From Myxococcales bacterium (GTDB lineage: Bacteria > Myxococcota_A > Polyangia > Polyangiales > Polyangiaceae): a DNA stretch of 37,850 bases. Of the stretch, positions 1-11,519 are shown in pieces. The notes beneath the pieces are model-generated. The model made no database searches. It saw only the letters and a program-made list of their open reading frames with translations, and had not been told where the DNA came from. Within the stretch, counting starts at the first letter, position 1; every line of letters begins with the position of its first letter. Location: NCBI GenBank assembly GCA_016212965.1, contig JACRDA010000388.1, forward strand, positions 1 to 37,850. Direction: 5' to 3'. The position numbers and the translations under genes are program-made.

Positions 1-1398
1 GAGCCGCCGCCGCCGCAGCCGGGGCCGGACGCGCCTGCGCCCGACCCGCTCGGCGACGCACTGCACCCGGCGCCAGGCGGGCTCACGCCGGCGGACGCCG
101 CTCGCCACGCCTCGGGGTCGAGCCGCGTGCTCGCCGCCAAGCGCGCCGAGATCGAGGCGGCTGCCGCCAAGGTCGATCAATCCCTCGTGGCGTTCTTCCC
201 GATCCTGACGCTTTCGGCGACGTACACCCGGCTCTCCAAGGTCGACAGCAAGCTCGACCTCGGCCTGCCGCCGGGCACGCCGGGCATTCCGGAGGGCGGC
301 TTCGCCCTCGAGAGCCCGCTCAACTCGTACCAGCTCGCCGCCTCGCTCGTCGTGCCGCTCACGGACTACGTCCTGCGCCTGACGCAGGCCTACGCCGCGG
401 CGAGCGAGAGCACCGAGGCCAAGCGCCTCGAGGCGCGCGCGCAGGAGCTCAAGGACGAGGGCGACGCCAAGACGGCGTACCTCAACTGGATCCGCGCCAA
501 GGGTCGGCGCGTCGTGGCGGAGCTGGCGGTCAAGCAGGCGCAGGCCCACATCGAGGACGCGCGCGTGGCGCTCGCGGCCGGCGTCGGCACGCGTGCCGAC
601 GTGCTGCGCCTCGAGGCGCAGGTGGCTGCCGCCCAGCAGCTCGTCGCGGCGACGGCCGCCTACGAGGCGCTCGGCGAGGAGCAGCTCCACATGCTGATGC
701 ACGACGACAGGAAGCAGCCGCTCGCCGTCGGCATCGACGTGATGAAGGACCCGTCGGCGGGTCAGGATCCGCCGCTCGAGGAGCTGGTGCAGATCGCGCT
801 CTCGCGGCGCGTGGAGCTGCAGGCGCTCGAGGCGAACGTGCGGGCGCTCGAGAGCTCGCGCAGCGTGCTCTGGGCCGGGCACCTGCCGCGCATCGACGCC
901 TTCGCCGATCTGCTCTACGCGAACCCGAACCCGCGCGTCTTCGCTTCGGGCGAGGACGGCAAGTGGGTCGGCACCTGGGACGTGGGCGTGCGCCTCACCT
1001 GGCGCGTGAACGACACCTTCACGGCGCTCGGCTCGACGTCCGAGGTCGACTCGAACCTCGCCGCGCTGCGCGCCCGGGCCGAGGCGCTGCGCGACGGCGT
1101 CGTCCTCGAGGTCACGGCGGCGTACTACGACAAGCGGCGGGCCCGGGCGTCGATCAACGCTGCGCTGGCGCGCGAGCAGGCGGGCGAGGAGGGGCTGCGC
1201 CTGCGCCGCATGCAGCTCCGCGCCGGCAAGGCGAAGGCGGCCGACATCGTCGATGCCGAGACCGAGCTCACCCGCTCGCGGCTCGACCGGCTCGACGCCC
1301 ACGTCGATCTGCTCGCGGCCGGGGTCCGCCTCGAGTACGCGATGGGCGGTCCGGCGGACGCCTCGGCGCCGGGCGGGGCGATCGCGCCCTTGCGGTAG
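1..1398 (+). CDS. TolC-family outer membrane efflux protein (5' end outside window)
   Basis: Outer-membrane channel component of a tripartite efflux or type I export system. The frame is open to the first base of the window, and the residues before the first Met (LTPADAARHASGSS) look like the usual TolC-family opening in which a 'leading to Ala' helix follows LTxxxA, so the true start lies upstream and the Met at 127 is internal. The body shows two similar halves rich in Ala/Glu/Arg helical heptads, with the repeated 'aagvgtradvlrleaqvaaa' type turn near base 570-630 and a matching 'RAGKAKAADIVDAETELTRSR' type turn near 1220-1280, typical of OEP coiled-coil hairpins; the segment LPRIDAFADLLYANPNPR resembles the beta-barrel strands. 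It ends in a Gly/Ala-rich tail. Membrane-fusion and pump partners are not in view. The family call is firm, the substrate is unknown. Confidence 0.85.
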   Translation, partial: EPPPPQPGPDAPAPDPLGDALHPAPGGLTPADAARHASGSSRVLAAKRAEIEAAAAKVDQSLVAFFPILTLSATYTRLSKVDSKLDLGLPPGTPGIPEGGFALESPLNSYQLAASLVVPLTDYVLRLTQAYAAASESTEAKRLEARAQELKDEGDAKTAYLNWIRAKGRRVVAELAVKQAQAHIEDARVALAAGVGTRADVLRLEAQVAAAQQLVAATAAYEALGEEQLHMLMHDDRKQPLAVGIDVMKDPSAGQDPPLEELVQIALSRRVELQALEANVRALESSRSVLWAGHLPRIDAFADLLYANPNPRVFASGEDGKWVGTWDVGVRLTWRVNDTFTALGSTSEVDSNLAALRARAEALRDGVVLEVTAAYYDKRRARASINAALAREQAGEEGLRLRRMQLRAGKAKAADIVDAETELTRSRLDRLDAHVDLLAAGVRLEYAMGGPADASAPGGAIAPLR

Positions 1399-1504
1399 GT
1401 CGCGGCGACGCCTGAACGCATGGGCACGAGGTTCCGGGTTCCACGTCGACGCCGTTCGTGGTAGGTGGCGCACGCCGTCGCCCGCCAGGTGCGGACGCCT
1501 GTGA

Positions 1505-2956
<1,452 letters not shown>

Positions 2957-2959
2957 CCG

Positions 2960-3523
2960 ATGGTCCGCGACGGCAACCTCATCCGCCTCGAGATCGTCAC
3001 GCAGAAGGGCATCGCCCTGGCCGAGGACGTCGAAGAGGTCATCGCTCCGGCGGTCGGCGGCAGCTTCGGCGTGCTGCCCGGCCACCTGCCGCTGCTCGCG
3101 GCGCTCGGGGTCGGCGTGCTCCACTACCGCAAGGAGGGCAAGCTCGTCGACGTCGCGATCGCTAACGGCTTCGTCGAGGTCATGGACGATCAGGCGGTGA
3201 TCCTCACCGACCGCTTCGCCCTGCACGACGACGTCGACGTGCTGGCGGTGCGCGAGCGCCTGAAGGAGGTCGACGAGGAGCTCGAGGCCTGGGAGGGGGA
3301 GCTCGCCGCGCCCGAGCGCCTCGCCCTGGTCGAGGAGGAGCAGTGGCTCGCGGCCGAGCTCGAGCTCATCGGCGACGCACCGCGCTCGCACGTGCTCGAG
3401 CCGAGCCGCCAGGTCGACTACACGGGGCTCTTCCCCGGCGAGGGCCCGGCGGCCGAGGGCGCCCTCCCGCCCGAAGAGGCGAGCGACGACGAAGAGCCCG
3501 CGGCGAAGGGCGCGAAGGACTGA
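2960..3523 (+). CDS. atpC: ATP synthase F1 subunit epsilon with extended acidic tail
   Basis: Epsilon subunit of the F1 central stalk, which couples rotation and can inhibit ATP hydrolysis. The N-terminal beta-sandwich is recognisable (LRLEIVTQKGIALAEDVEEV, then GSFGVLPGHLPLLAAL and ANGFVEVMDDQAVILTD, residues about 5-85). Beyond it comes a Glu/Leu-rich helical segment (about 90-135) and then a further acidic Glu/Asp/Pro/Ala tail ending in AAKGAKD. At 187 residues it is about 50 longer than the usual 130-140. The ribosome-binding site AAGGAG (2945-2950) lies inside the end of atpD, 9 nt before the ATG, so the two genes form one operon and are probably translationally coupled. The subunit assignment is secure; the role of the tail is unknown. 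Confidence 0.95.
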   Translation: MVRDGNLIRLEIVTQKGIALAEDVEEVIAPAVGGSFGVLPGHLPLLAALGVGVLHYRKEGKLVDVAIANGFVEVMDDQAVILTDRFALHDDVDVLAVRERLKEVDEELEAWEGELAAPERLALVEEEQWLAAELELIGDAPRSHVLEPSRQVDYTGLFPGEGPAAEGALPPEEASDDEEPAAKGAKD

Positions 3524-3700
3524 CCCGCCTCGGCGCGACCCCCCGCGTCGGGACGCCGCGTCGTCGGCGCGATGCGGCGGCGACGCGGCGCGCGTCGACG
3601 CCCGGCGCGTGCTAGGTCACAGTGACGCGGCTCGATGCCGCAGCGTCGGGCCCGGCGCCTCGCGCGCGCGACCCGGCGCGCCTGGTCCGACCTCGTCCCC

Positions 3701-5659
3701 ATGATCGCCCCAGAGACCGTCGCCGCCGTCAAGGAGCGCACGAACATCGTGGCGCTCATCGGCGAGAACACGCGCCTGCAGAAGCGCGGGCGCAGCCACG
3801 TCGGCCTCTGCCCCTTCCACAAGGAGAAGACGCCGAGCTTCCACGTCAACGCGGAGCGGGGCTTCTTCCACTGCTTCGGCTGCGGCGTCGCGGGGACCGC
3901 CGTCGACTACCTCATGAAGCTCGAGGGGCTCGACTTCCCCGAGGCGGTGCGGTCCCTGGCCGAGCGCTGCGGCGTCGTGGTCGAGGAGAACCGCACGCCC
4001 GTGGAGCGGGCGGCGGCCGAGCGACGCCGCCGCGAGATCGACGATCTCTACGCCCTGAACGAGCTCGCCGCGGCCTACTTCGAGAGCGCGCTCGAGCGTC
4101 ACCCGCTCGGGCGTCACGCGCGCGCCGAGCTCGCGAAGCGCGGCCTCGACGGCGCGGAGGCGGCCCCGGCGCTCGCCGCCTTCCGCGTCGGCTACGCGCC
4201 CTTTGGCTGGGACGGGCTCGCGACGCACCTGCGCAAGGAAGGCGGCAGCGTGTCCGCCGCCGAGCAGCTCGGCCTGCTCGTGCCGCGCAAGCGCGGGCCC
4301 GGTCACTACGACCGCTTCCGGCACCGGCTGATGTTCGCCGTCGTCGATCTGCGCGGCAGGGTGGTCGCCTTCAGCGGTCGGCTCCTCGCCGACCCGGGCG
4401 CCGACGAGTGTCGCCTACTCGGGCTCGCGCCGAACGTTCCACCGCCGGTCGCGACGCCGGCGCAGGCGCCCGCCCCAGCCGCCAAGTACATCAACAGTCC
4501 CGAGTCGCCCATCTACGCCAAGGGGCACACGGTCTTCGGTCTCTACCAGGCGCGGCAGGCCATCCGCGAGCGCGGTCGAGCGGTGCTCGTCGAGGGCAAC
4601 TTCGACGTGCTGGCCCTCCACGCCCGGGGCCTGTGCGAGGTGGTCGCCCCGCTCGGGACCGCCTTCACGGCCGAGCAAGCGCGGCTCATCAAGCGCTACA
4701 CGCCGACGGTGGTGCTCATGTTCGACGGCGACGCCGCCGGCCGCAAGGCGACGGTCGCGGCGCGCCAGCCCCTCGCGGCCGCGGGGCTCATGGGCAAGGT
4801 CGCGGTGATGCCGGCCGGCAAGGACCCGGACGACGTGGCGCGCACGCTCGGGGTCGAGGCCGTCGAGCGCGCCATCGGGGCGGCGCGCGGGCTGCTCGAC
4901 CACCTCATCGACGCGGCGCTGCGCGGCGAGGCCTTCAGCGGGAGCTCCCTGTCCGAGAAGCAGCAGCGCATCCGGGCGGTCGCGGACCTGCTCTCGTCGG
5001 AGAACGACCCGGAGCTGCGCTCCATGGCGAAGGCCTACGCCGACCGGCTGAGCGCGGAGCTCGTGATCGACGGCAAGGCGCCGGCGAGCCTGGGCGAGCT
5101 CGAGCGCCTGATCGAGCGTTCACTGGCACCCGCCGGGCCGGGACGGGCGGACGGGGCTGGGCGGGCGTCCGGCGGCGGGCTCGAGCGGACCGAGGGGCTC
5201 GCGGGACCGGCCTCGCGGAGCGCGCCCCGCGTGGCGGAGATCGGCCTGAACGTCCTCGGTGTGCTGCTCGATCAGCCCGAGCTCTGCGACGACCCGGACG
5301 TGGGCGAGGCGCTCTCCGACCTCGACGGAGACGTGGCCTTGGGGGTTGCTGCGCTACGCGAGATGTGGGATTCGAAAAGGCGGATCGAGCCGGCAGAATT
5401 ACTTGATTTGTTGCCGTCGACGATCCATCCATTCGCAGTTGGCCGCCTGGCGGCGCCGGCTTGGGACGCGATCGCCGAGGCGAAGACGGAACTGCTTGAG
5501 AATGCGGCAAAACTGCGGCGACGGGCCTGGTCGCGCGAAAAGGCACACCTCGTCGACGAGCTGTCGCGCGCGGGTGCCGTCGGCGATCGGGCGGCCGAGG
5601 ACGACCTACTGCGAGAGCTGCTGCGCCGGTCGCGCGGCAAGCTCGGTCGGCCAACTTGA
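3701..5659 (+). CDS. dnaG: DNA primase
   Basis: Synthesises RNA primers at the replication fork. The CHC2 zinc ribbon is intact: C37, H40, C58, C61 (CPFH...CFGC). The TOPRIM core has EGNFD (Glu298), FDGDAAGRKA (Asp342, Asp344) and KDPDD near 375. A Pro/Ala-rich insert (PPPVATPAQAPAPAA) lies before YINSPESPIY. The C-terminal helical, DnaB-interacting region follows a Gly/Ala/Arg linker around 5150-5220. I chose the ATG at 3701 because MIAPETVAAVKERTNIV matches the standard N-terminus; an in-frame ATG at 3635 would add 22 Arg-rich residues unlike the family. No clear Shine-Dalgarno precedes 3701. dnaG-rpoD adjacency is the remnant of the macromolecular-synthesis operon; rpsU is absent. A stretch around 5335-5500 is AT-richer and uses rare codons including TTA. 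Confidence 0.96.
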   Translation: MIAPETVAAVKERTNIVALIGENTRLQKRGRSHVGLCPFHKEKTPSFHVNAERGFFHCFGCGVAGTAVDYLMKLEGLDFPEAVRSLAERCGVVVEENRTPVERAAAERRRREIDDLYALNELAAAYFESALERHPLGRHARAELAKRGLDGAEAAPALAAFRVGYAPFGWDGLATHLRKEGGSVSAAEQLGLLVPRKRGPGHYDRFRHRLMFAVVDLRGRVVAFSGRLLADPGADECRLLGLAPNVPPPVATPAQAPAPAAKYINSPESPIYAKGHTVFGLYQARQAIRERGRAVLVEGNFDVLALHARGLCEVVAPLGTAFTAEQARLIKRYTPTVVLMFDGDAAGRKATVAARQPLAAAGLMGKVAVMPAGKDPDDVARTLGVEAVERAIGAARGLLDHLIDAALRGEAFSGSSLSEKQQRIRAVADLLSSENDPELRSMAKAYADRLSAELVIDGKAPASLGELERLIERSLAPAGPGRADGAGRASGGGLERTEGLAGPASRSAPRVAEIGLNVLGVLLDQPELCDDPDVGEALSDLDGDVALGVAALREMWDSKRRIEPAELLDLLPSTIHPFAVGRLAAPAWDAIAEAKTELLENAAKLRRRAWSREKAHLVDELSRAGAVGDRAAEDDLLRELLRRSRGKLGRPT

Positions 5660-5765
5660 GGGGCGTACGCGAGCGCGTGAGTGATGAGACGGATGCGGGG
5701 GCCCGCACAGCAAACTTGCACGGGGGCCGAGCATGCCGTAGGCGCACGGAGCGGAGTTTATAAGG

Positions 5766-8060
<2,295 letters not shown>

Positions 8061-8119
8061 CGGGCGCCCGAGGGAGGGTGGGGTGGCGGCGGACGCGCCG
8101 CCGTGGCAAGTTGCGGGCC

Positions 8120-8458
8120 GTGAAGCTCGCGGCGTGGCTCGCCCCCCGTGTCGTGCTCGTGGCGACAGCCGTGGCCGTGGCGGCCGCGCCAGGCTGTCGC
8201 GGCGAGGCGAGCGACGACGACTGCGAGCGCGCTGGCAAGGCGATCGAGAGTCTGTGGCGGCGCGAGACGGCGAGCGTCGCGGGCACCGCTCCGGGCGGGT
8301 TCAGCTACCACGCTGGGCGCCAGGGCACCGACCTCGCGTCGGGCTTCGTGGCGCGCTGCCGGGCGAACCTCGTCGGCAAGGCGCTCGGCAAGGGCGAGCT
8401 CGCCTGCGTGCTCGACGCGCGCACGCTCGCCGATCTCGAGCGCTGCGCAGGGCCGTGA
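8120..8458 (+). CDS. Small Cys-containing putative lipoprotein of unknown function
   Basis: Not recognised as a named family. The GTG at 8120 gives a short basic start ([10 protein letters not shown]), a hydrophobic segment rich in Val/Ala and then APGC, a lipobox-like site, so the product is probably an exported lipoprotein of about 90 mature residues. An in-frame GTG at 8078 would prepend an Arg-rich stretch that fits a signal peptide less well. The mature part has evenly spaced cysteines ([38 protein letters not shown]), a pattern common in small secreted Myxococcota proteins. It lies 59 nt after rpoD on the same strand and converges with the next gene, 28 nt away. Confidence 0.6.
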   Translation: MKLAAWLAPRVVLVATAVAVAAAPGCRGEASDDDCERAGKAIESLWRRETASVAGTAPGGFSYHAGRQGTDLASGFVARCRANLVGKALGKGELACVLDARTLADLERCAGP

Positions 8459-8486
8459 GCGCCACACTGCGCCGTGAGCTCGAGCG

Positions 8487-9041
8487 TCAGGGCTCGGGGC
8501 AGGTCACGAAGCTCGTCACCTGGACCTCGTCCGAAAGCGGCTCGCCAGCGTGGTCGAGCAGCGGCTCGAGCGCGGCGTCGACCGCCGCGATGCGCACGCT
8601 GAGCACGTCCGGCTCCCCGCTCGCGGCGTGGGGACTGCCATCGTGGTACCGGTCCGCGAGCCGCCGGAACAGCAGGTCGACCGCCGGCACCGAGGACAGG
8701 TTGTTGAGCACGCCGTTGACGTACAGAGCGAGCTCGCCGCACTGCGCGTAGGCCCCGCAGGCGCCCGGCGGGCGCAGGAGCAGCTGCTGGACGCTGACAT
8801 AGAAGGGCATCCGGAAGTCGGGGTCGGTGCCGATCGACGCGCACACCGGGGCGCCGCCCTCGCTCAGGGGCTCGGCGATGGCGAGGGTAGGGTCGCCGGT
8901 GGGGCCGACGTCGATGTCGGCGGCACTGTCCGAGGTGCACGCGGCGCCGGCGAGCGCGCCGGCGACGAGCCCGAGGCGGGCGAGCGCGCCGGCGACGAGC
9001 CCGAGGCGGGCGGGGCGGTGGAGCGGGGACGGGGGCGTCAC
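8487..9041 (-). CDS. Putative lipoprotein with duplicated signal-peptide core
   Basis: 184 residues from a GTG start at 9041. The N-terminus is a lipoprotein signal: Arg residues, then [10 protein letters not shown] twice in tandem, then AGAACTSDS with a lipobox Cys at about residue 35. The mature part has conserved-looking Cys residues ([35 protein letters not shown]) and no recognisable enzyme motif. The repeat AxC-G-ALYVNG suggests a small beta-rich secreted domain, but I cannot name it. It is divergent from the bolA-like gene, separated by 81 nt. The 30-bp exact tandem duplication (8951-9010) lengthens the hydrophobic core of the signal peptide and looks recent because it is perfect at DNA level. 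Confidence 0.7.
   Translation of the reverse strand: MTPPSPLHRPARLGLVAGALARLGLVAGALAGAACTSDSAADIDVGPTGDPTLAIAEPLSEGGAPVCASIGTDPDFRMPFYVSVQQLLLRPPGACGAYAQCGELALYVNGVLNNLSSVPAVDLLFRRLADRYHDGSPHAASGEPDVLSVRIAAVDAALEPLLDHAGEPLSDEVQVTSFVTCPEP
8951..9010. repeat. Perfect 30-bp tandem duplication (2 copies)
   Basis: Bases 8951-8980 and 8981-9010 are identical, starting cgagcgcgccggcgacgagc and ending ccgaggcggg. The unit is ten codons long on the minus strand, so the reading frame of the lipoprotein gene is kept and its signal peptide gains a second [10 protein letters not shown]. Absence of any synonymous difference between the units points to a recent slippage or unequal-exchange event. Confidence 0.97.
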
Positions 9042-9110
9042 GGCGGTAGCGGGCTTCTATCACGGGCGCCCCCTCCGCGCGACCGCCGTGGCCGCCGGCG
9101 CGGATCGCGC

Positions 9111-9116
9111 TACGCT
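9111..9116 (+). promoter_or_regulatory. Candidate -10 hexamer of the bolA-like gene (leaderless spacing)
   Basis: TACGCT lies 6 nt before the GTG start at 9123. It matches the TAnnnT pattern, and the spacing would put the transcription start at or beside the start codon. No convincing -35 is seen. The same placement recurs before several other genes in the window. Confidence 0.35.
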
Positions 9117-9122
9117 CCCCGC

Positions 9123-9440
9123 GTGAACCGACTGGAGAACATGAGCGCCATCCTCGAGCGCGAGCTCGCCCCCGCGCACCTCGCCGTCGTCGACGAGAGC
9201 GGCGCGCACGCTGCCGGCGCGGGAGCGCAGTCGCACTACAACATCGTGGTGGTGAGCGCGGGCTTCGCGGGCCAGGGCCGGCTCGAGCGCCACCGCCGCG
9301 TCCACGGCCTGCTCGCCGCCGAGCTCGCGACCGGGCTCCACGCGCTGACCCTCACGCTGCTCACGCCCGAGGAGTGGCGGGCGCGCGGCGCCCGCGGCCT
9401 CGAGTCGCCGCGCTGCCACGGCAGCTCCAAGGCGAGCTGA
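9123..9440 (+). CDS. BolA-family protein
   Basis: 105 residues from GTG at 9123 (an ATG at 9141 is the alternative). The core of the BolA fold is visible: the helix NRLENMSAILERELAPAHLAV at the N-terminus, the beta-strand YNIVVVSAGFAGQGRLERHR, and the signature RVHGLLAAEL...GLHALTLTLLTPEEW at about 55-85. BolA/YrbA proteins bind [2Fe-2S] clusters with monothiol glutaredoxins, using a His near the RH(R)xVxxxL motif, and act in iron-sulfur trafficking or transcription control; the cluster-ligating role here is family knowledge, not seen. No glutaredoxin gene is adjacent. The next gene, a phosphoesterase, starts 66 nt downstream on the same strand. The long open frame upstream (from 8550) is antisense to the preceding lipoprotein and was not used. 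Confidence 0.85.
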   Translation: MNRLENMSAILERELAPAHLAVVDESGAHAAGAGAQSHYNIVVVSAGFAGQGRLERHRRVHGLLAAELATGLHALTLTLLTPEEWRARGARGLESPRCHGSSKAS

Positions 9441-9506
9441 GCGCGGCGCGGACCGTTCCGGTTGGGCCGCGGCGACTCGCGCGGCTGCTCTGCCGATGCT
9501 GACGCC

Positions 9507-10325
9507 ATGTTGACCCTTGCGCTCGTCACCGACCTCCACTTCGGCCCGAAGGCCCACTTCGACGGCAAGCTCCGCAAGCTGTCGTGGCTGGGCCCGAGCC
9601 TGTGCGCCGACTTCGTCGCGCGGATGCGGGACGAGGTGCGCCCCGATCTCGTGGTCAACCTCGGCGACGTCGTCGAGGACGAGTCACGCGAGGCGGACGA
9701 GCGGCGCTACCTCGAGTGCCTCGAGCTGCTGCGCCGGGCGCCGGGGCGGCTCGTGTGCGTCGCCGGCAACCACGACCGGGTGAACCTCGACCCCCCGTTC
9801 CTGCTGCGCGCGTGGGGCGAGCCCGCCGCGGGTCCGCTTCACCGGAGCTTCGACCTCGGGGGCGTGCACTTCGTCGTGCTCTACACGCACGAGCGCAAGG
9901 ACGAGGACGTGACGCTCCCCGAGGGCGCGCTCGCCTGGCTCGCGGCGGACCTCGCGGCGAGCACCGCCCCGGCGGTGATCCTCATGCACCACAGCGCCGC
10001 CGACCAGGATCTGCGGGGCAACCGCTGGTTCGCGAAGGCCCCGCACATCTGTCTCGTCAAGGAGCGGCGCGAGCTGCGGCGCGTGCTCCGCGAGCACGGC
10101 CGCACCATGGCGGTCTTCAACGGGCACCTGCACTGGAACCACCTCGACCTCATCGACGGGATCCCGTACGTGACGTTGCAGAGCCTGGTCGAGAACGTGA
10201 CCGAGGACGCTCCCGGCGTGGCGGCTGCCGCGCACGCCGTGGTGCGCCTCGGGCAGCGGCGCATGGTCGTCGAGGTGGCCGGTGCCGAGCCGTGCCGCTA
10301 CCAGCTCGAGCTCGGTCGGTCCTAG
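9507..10325 (+). CDS. Calcineurin-like metallophosphoesterase
   Basis: 272 residues, a cytoplasmic-looking dinuclear metallophosphoesterase (no signal peptide). All family metal-binding motifs are in order: TDLHFG (Asp9, His11), NLGDVVED (Asp54), AGNHDRV (Asn88, His89), LMHHSAAD, and GHLHWNH near residue 210. This set matches the Icc/CpdA-type class of phosphodiesterases, though substrate specificity cannot be read from the motifs. The ATG at 9507 was chosen because MLTLALVTDLHFGP is a typical start of the first beta-strand; the longer frame from 9462 adds unlike residues. It probably forms a transcription unit with the bolA-like gene. Confidence 0.88.
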   Translation: MLTLALVTDLHFGPKAHFDGKLRKLSWLGPSLCADFVARMRDEVRPDLVVNLGDVVEDESREADERRYLECLELLRRAPGRLVCVAGNHDRVNLDPPFLLRAWGEPAAGPLHRSFDLGGVHFVVLYTHERKDEDVTLPEGALAWLAADLAASTAPAVILMHHSAADQDLRGNRWFAKAPHICLVKERRELRRVLREHGRTMAVFNGHLHWNHLDLIDGIPYVTLQSLVENVTEDAPGVAAAAHAVVRLGQRRMVVEVAGAEPCRYQLELGRS

Positions 10326-10351
10326 AAGAAACTCGGCTCCAGTGTGCCGGT

Positions 10352-10520
10352 GGCTCCAGGCTACGGGCTTCAGCCGTCAGGCGCAGAGGCCGCGGCGTGG
10401 ATCCCTGTGGCCTCCCGCTCTCCCTCCCGAAGCCTGGAGCCTGGAGCCTGTTGCCCGTAGCCCGCGTCGGCCTACCGTTTCGTGCGACGCGGGTCGGACA
10501 GAGCCCGGTGCCGGAACTGA
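10352..10520. repeat. Diverged intergenic repeat, copy A (upstream of PP2C gene)
   Basis: The 295-nt gap between the phosphoesterase and PP2C genes has no gene. It carries internal short repeats: ggctccaggct at 10352-10362 and its inverted copies agcctggagcc at 10431-10441 and 10438-10448, plus ctacgggc / gcccgtag. Two blocks recur in the same order and orientation in the gap at 27.66-27.76 kb: cttcagccgtcaggcg (10368-10383; copy B has two differences) and cggtgccggaactga (10506-10520; identical in copy B), the latter preceded in both by a similar cgaYgcggRtcgg stretch. Confidence 0.6.
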
Positions 10521-10604
10521 GCTCGCGCGGCCGTCGCCGGGTCGTCCGGCGACTTCTTTGCACCCGGAGTATCGTCGAACTTCCGGTTCGAGGGCAACGG
10601 GTTG

Positions 10605-10610
10605 TAAGAT
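10605..10610 (+). promoter_or_regulatory. Candidate -10 hexamer of the PP2C gene
   Basis: TAAGAT ends 10 nt before the ATG at 10621. It is a good match to TATAAT in a GC-rich gap; the upstream -35 region (TTCCGG near 10581) is weak. The short distance implies a leaderless or near-leaderless message. Confidence 0.35.
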
Positions 10611-10620
10611 CCGTCCGCGT

Positions 10621-11433
10621 ATGCGGGCAATTGCTGCTGGTCTGACAGACGTCGGTAGGGAGCGGGACCACAACGAGGACCGCTTCGTCCTCTTGCCCGA
10701 GTTCGGGGTGTACGTCGTGGCCGACGGAATGGGCGGTCACCAGTGCGGCGAGGTCGCGAGTCGCATGGCCACCGCGACCATCGCCGGCTACTTCCGCGAC
10801 CGGCGCGGCCCGAGCGCCGCCAACGTGATGGACGTCCTGCGCGCGGCACTCGCGGACGCCAACCAGAAGATCCACGTGCGGGCCAGCCGCTCGCACTCGC
10901 ACCGCGGCATGGGCACGACCGTCGTCGCTGCGGCCTTCCAGCGCGAGCAGGGCAAGCTCTACGTGGCCCATGCCGGTGACAGCCGCTGCTACCGGCTGCG
11001 CGACGGCGAGCTCACGCAGATCACCCGCGACCACTCGCTGCTCGAAGAGGCGCTGCGCACGCGGCCCGACATCTCCCCGAGCGAGCTCGCGTACCTGCCC
11101 GGCAACGTGATCACCCGGGCGCTCGGCGTCGAGCCCACCGTGGACATCGACCTCTCGGCCGAGGACGTGCAGGTGGGCGATCTCTTCCTGCTCTGCTCCG
11201 ACGGTCTGCACGGCTTCGTGGGTGACGAGAAAATCGGCGACATCCTGCGCTCGGCCACGCTCCTCACGGAGGGCTGCAGTCTGCTCGTGGCCGAGGCGAA
11301 CTCCAATGGCGGCGGCGACAACATCACCGCAGTCCTGGTGCGCATCGACGCGGCGAACGAGCCGTGGCTGCCGGGCGGCGCCTCGGAGCCGCCGCCCGGG
11401 CCGCCGGCTGAGGGCGCCGGGCAGCCGAGCTGA
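10621..11433 (+). CDS. PP2C-family Ser/Thr protein phosphatase
   Basis: 270 residues; metal-dependent phosphatase expected to oppose Hanks-type Ser/Thr kinases, two of which are encoded in this window. Family motifs are complete: RDHNED (15-20), VADGMGGH (Asp35), GMGTTVVAAAF, YVAHAGDSRCYRLRDGEL, ITRDHSLLEE, VITRALG, FLLCSDGLHGFV and GGGDNITAVLV, which together supply the metal-binding Asp residues. The last 25 residues are Pro/Gly/Ala-rich and probably disordered. Start chosen at ATG 10621, where MRAIAAGLTDVGRERDHNED fits the family; the frame is open further upstream through the intergenic repeat but those residues have no domain character. It converges with the Skp-like gene. Confidence 0.93.
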   Translation: MRAIAAGLTDVGRERDHNEDRFVLLPEFGVYVVADGMGGHQCGEVASRMATATIAGYFRDRRGPSAANVMDVLRAALADANQKIHVRASRSHSHRGMGTTVVAAAFQREQGKLYVAHAGDSRCYRLRDGELTQITRDHSLLEEALRTRPDISPSELAYLPGNVITRALGVEPTVDIDLSAEDVQVGDLFLLCSDGLHGFVGDEKIGDILRSATLLTEGCSLLVAEANSNGGGDNITAVLVRIDAANEPWLPGGASEPPPGPPAEGAGQPS

Positions 11434-11519
11434 GCGCGGTCCGAGCGCGGGCTCGTCGCACGCCGGGCCGCGGGCTCAGCGCGGAGGAGCGCTCCACCGC
11501 TCGCCGCCGCGGGTGAAGG

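Noticed and set aside
8951..9010. Tandem 30-bp units as a CRISPR array
   Set aside because: Only two adjacent units without spacers, inside a coding signal peptide.
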